DNA of 6,071 nt from a bacterium (GTDB taxonomy: Bacteria > Tectomicrobia > Entotheonellia > Entotheonellales > Entotheonellaceae). This document shows positions 4,455-6,071 of the stretch, one piece after another; position 1 is the stretch's first letter, and each line of letters starts with the position of its first letter. The stretch covers positions 1 to 6,071 of the forward strand of contig JAPULM010000411.1 of the NCBI GenBank assembly GCA_027294925.1, read 5' to 3'. The notes below the pieces were generated by a model, which saw only the letters and a list, made by a program, of their open reading frames with translations, made no database searches and was not told where the DNA came from. Position numbers and translations under genes: made by a program.

Positions 4455-6071
4455 TCAGCATTTAGCGTTTTTAGCCCGTAGCCAGTTGATCAATCCGCCG
4501 GCGAGGAGGATGTCGATTTGGCGTTCGGTGAGGGCGAGGCGAACCGGGATTTCTCCGTCCTTGTTGCGGAACCTGACGGCGAGTTCATTTGAGCTTTTCA
4601 CGCCGTTTCGCACGTCCGTCATGACCAACACGTCCCCGGCGTCGATGCGTTCGTAGTCATCATTGTTGGCGAAGGTCAGCGGCAGGACTCCGCCGTTGAT
4701 CAGGTTTTGCCAATGGATGCGCGCGAAGCCCTTGGCAATGACCATGCGTAGTCCGAGATAGCGTGGGCCTAGGACGGCATGCTCTCGGCTCGATCCTTGG
4801 CCGTAGTTGTTTTCTGCTACGATGATGTGACCGCCTACTTCCCGAGCGCCCTCGGCCCGTGTGACGTAAGTATCATCGACCAAATCAAAACAGAACTGGC
4901 TGCTCTTCTGGACATTGCTGCGGTGCGGCATGACCCGGGCACCCGACGGCATGATATCGTCGGTTGGGACGTCTTCGCCGAGCTTCAAGAGTACCTCCGC
5001 CTCAATGGTGTCCTCCACCGGATCGATGGGGGGCAGTGCCGCGATGCTGGGTCCCTTTATGATTTTGACTTGGGCGGCTTCTGAGGCTTGCGGCGGTGCG
5101 ATCATCAGTTTCTCAAGAACAATCGGATTTTTTGGCAATGTGACTTGGGGGTAGGGGATGCCGAGGTCCCTGGGGTCGGTTATTTTTCCGGTAAGCGCCG
5201 ATGCGGTTGCCGTTTCAGGACTGCACAGGAACACGCTGTCTTCCTTCACGCCGGATCGGCCGGGGAAGTTGCGGGGTACGGTGCGCAGCGAATTCCGGCC
5301 CGTCGCCGGCACTTGGCCCATGCCCATACAGCCATTGCAACCCGCCTGGTGGATGCGCGCGCCGACCGTTATTAGGTCCGTCAACAGCCCTTCCTGGGTC
5401 ATGTTCGCAAGGACTTGGCGCGTTGACGGGTTAATGTCAAACGACAGGCCCGGGGCAATCTGACGCCCGGCGACCATGAGGGCAGAGACGGCGAAGTCGC
5501 GGTAGCCCGGATTGGCCGATGAGCCGATATAGGACTGAAAGACCGGTTCCCCGGCAACGTCGCGCACCGGTACCACCTTATCAGGGCTCGACGGCTTGGC
5601 GATCAGCGGCTCCAGGGCGGAAAGGTCGATCTCTTCATGGACGTTGTAGCCGGCGTCCTTGTCAGCGGCGAGTTCGAGCCAGCAGTCTTCGCGGCCATTC
5701 TCCAGAAGGAACGTCCGGGTTTGCTCGTCCGAGGGAAAGACGCTGGTGGTGGCGCCGAGTTCTGTTCCCATGTTGGCGATGACGTGGCGGTCCATCGCAC
5801 TAAGGGTGGCGACGCCGGGACCATAATATTCGATGATGCGCCCGAGACCACCCTTCACCGAATGCCGGCGCAGCATTTCCAGGATCACGTCTTTGGCGCT
5901 TACCCACTCTGGGAGCTCACCGCTGAGTTTCACACCCCATATTTCCGGCATGCGGACATTCAAGGGCTCCCCCGCCAAGACAGTTGCAACCTCGATACTG
6001 CCCGCACCGATACCGATCATGGCGAGCGAGCCGGCCGCCGGCGTATGGCTGTCGGAGCCAAGCAGTAACTT
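4455..6071 (-). CDS. Aconitase/hydro-lyase of the Aquifex type, 5' end beyond the window
   Basis: The frame is open from the right edge (first residues KLLLGSDSHTPAAG) to TGA at 4455-4457, giving 538 residues. The ATG at 6018-6020 is internal, because the conserved DSHT motif lies before it. Compared with relatives of roughly 650 residues, about 110 N-terminal residues are missing. The enzyme family isomerises or dehydrates di/tricarboxylic acids using a [4Fe-4S] cluster in the cytoplasm. Visible equivalents of mitochondrial aconitase residues, numbered in this fragment, are Asp7/His9 (DSH), Asn100 and Glu104 (NMGTE), cluster cysteines 245 and 248 (AGCNGCMGM), Arg267 and Arg272 (PRNFPGR), and the catalytic Ser427 and Arg429 (QGSSREHA). 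The swivel domain (PTDDIMPSGARVMPH onward) is in the same chain. The first cluster ligand is missing: GSCTN reads GSSAN (Ser185). Asn before Arg267 is Pro266. The substrate may be citrate or a related acid such as homocitrate or methylcitrate, and I cannot choose. Confidence 0.9.
   Translation of the reverse strand, partial: KLLLGSDSHTPAAGSLAMIGIGAGSIEVATVLAGEPLNVRMPEIWGVKLSGELPEWVSAKDVILEMLRRHSVKGGLGRIIEYYGPGVATLSAMDRHVIANMGTELGATTSVFPSDEQTRTFLLENGREDCWLELAADKDAGYNVHEEIDLSALEPLIAKPSSPDKVVPVRDVAGEPVFQSYIGSSANPGYRDFAVSALMVAGRQIAPGLSFDINPSTRQVLANMTQEGLLTDLITVGARIHQAGCNGCMGMGQVPATGRNSLRTVPRNFPGRSGVKEDSVFLCSPETATASALTGKITDPRDLGIPYPQVTLPKNPIVLEKLMIAPPQASEAAQVKIIKGPSIAALPPIDPVEDTIEAEVLLKLGEDVPTDDIMPSGARVMPHRSNVQKSSQFCFDLVDDTYVTRAEGAREVGGHIIVAENNYGQGSSREHAVLGPRYLGLRMVIAKGFARIHWQNLINGGVLPLTFANNDDYERIDAGDVLVMTDVRNGVKSSNELAVRFRNKDGEIPVRLALTERQIDILLAGGLINWLRAKNAKC

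Noticed and set aside
4779..5375. Plus-strand open frames across the aconitase-like gene
   Set aside because: They run antisense to a highly conserved enzyme and show no family motifs. Open antisense frames are expected in GC-rich genes.
6018..6020. ATG as the true start of the aconitase-like gene
   Set aside because: The frame continues upstream to the window edge through the conserved LLGSDSHTP block, so this Met is internal and the gene is cut by the window.
1..6071. CRISPR array, tRNA, rRNA or riboswitch
   Set aside because: I saw no regularly spaced direct repeats, no tRNA-like cloverleaf and no rRNA sequence. The gaps are short (38-170 bp) and hold only small hairpins.

Overview
The window looks like about 6 kb of accessory or catabolic chromosome from a Gram-negative bacterium, most likely a proteobacterium and perhaps an alphaproteobacterium. 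That placement rests on moderately GC-rich genes, an IS6-type element of a kind common in Proteobacteria, and the families present. It is a guess, because no rRNA or housekeeping marker is in view.

Layout. Positions 1-72 (minus strand) hold the first 24 codons of a gene that runs off the left edge. It has a strong ribosome binding site and is possibly another transposase. A 170 bp gap follows. A complete but dead IS6-family insertion sequence lies at 243-1054. Its ends are good imperfect inverted repeats of about 37 bp, but the transposase has two in-frame stops and a frameshift, and no target duplication is visible. Only 38 bp after the IS begins a two-gene plus-strand unit: a 561-residue protein (1093-2778) and an amidase-signature hydrolase (2852-4297). 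Convergent to these, on the minus strand, is an Aquifex-type aconitase/hydro-lyase (4455-6071) whose N-terminal part lies beyond the right edge.

The most interesting content is in two genes with altered catalytic centres. The 561-residue protein appears to fuse a UGSC-type thiol/selenol domain to a second domain that I recall as a separate protein elsewhere. Its Sec/Cys-Gly-Ser-Cys redox motif has become Gly-Gly-Thr-Ala. The aconitase-like protein keeps the paired Cys-x-x-Cys cluster ligands and the substrate-binding residues. However, the first Fe-S ligand (Cys of the usual GSCTN motif) is Ser, and a neighbouring Asn is Pro. The amidase has an intact Lys/cis-Ser/Ser triad but unusual residues around it.

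How they may work together is inference only. The fusion protein and amidase are probably co-transcribed (73 bp apart) and could belong to a pathway for a small amide- or imide-containing carbon source. The hydro-lyase might act on a di- or tricarboxylic acid in the same or a separate pathway. Nothing in the sequence names the substrate.
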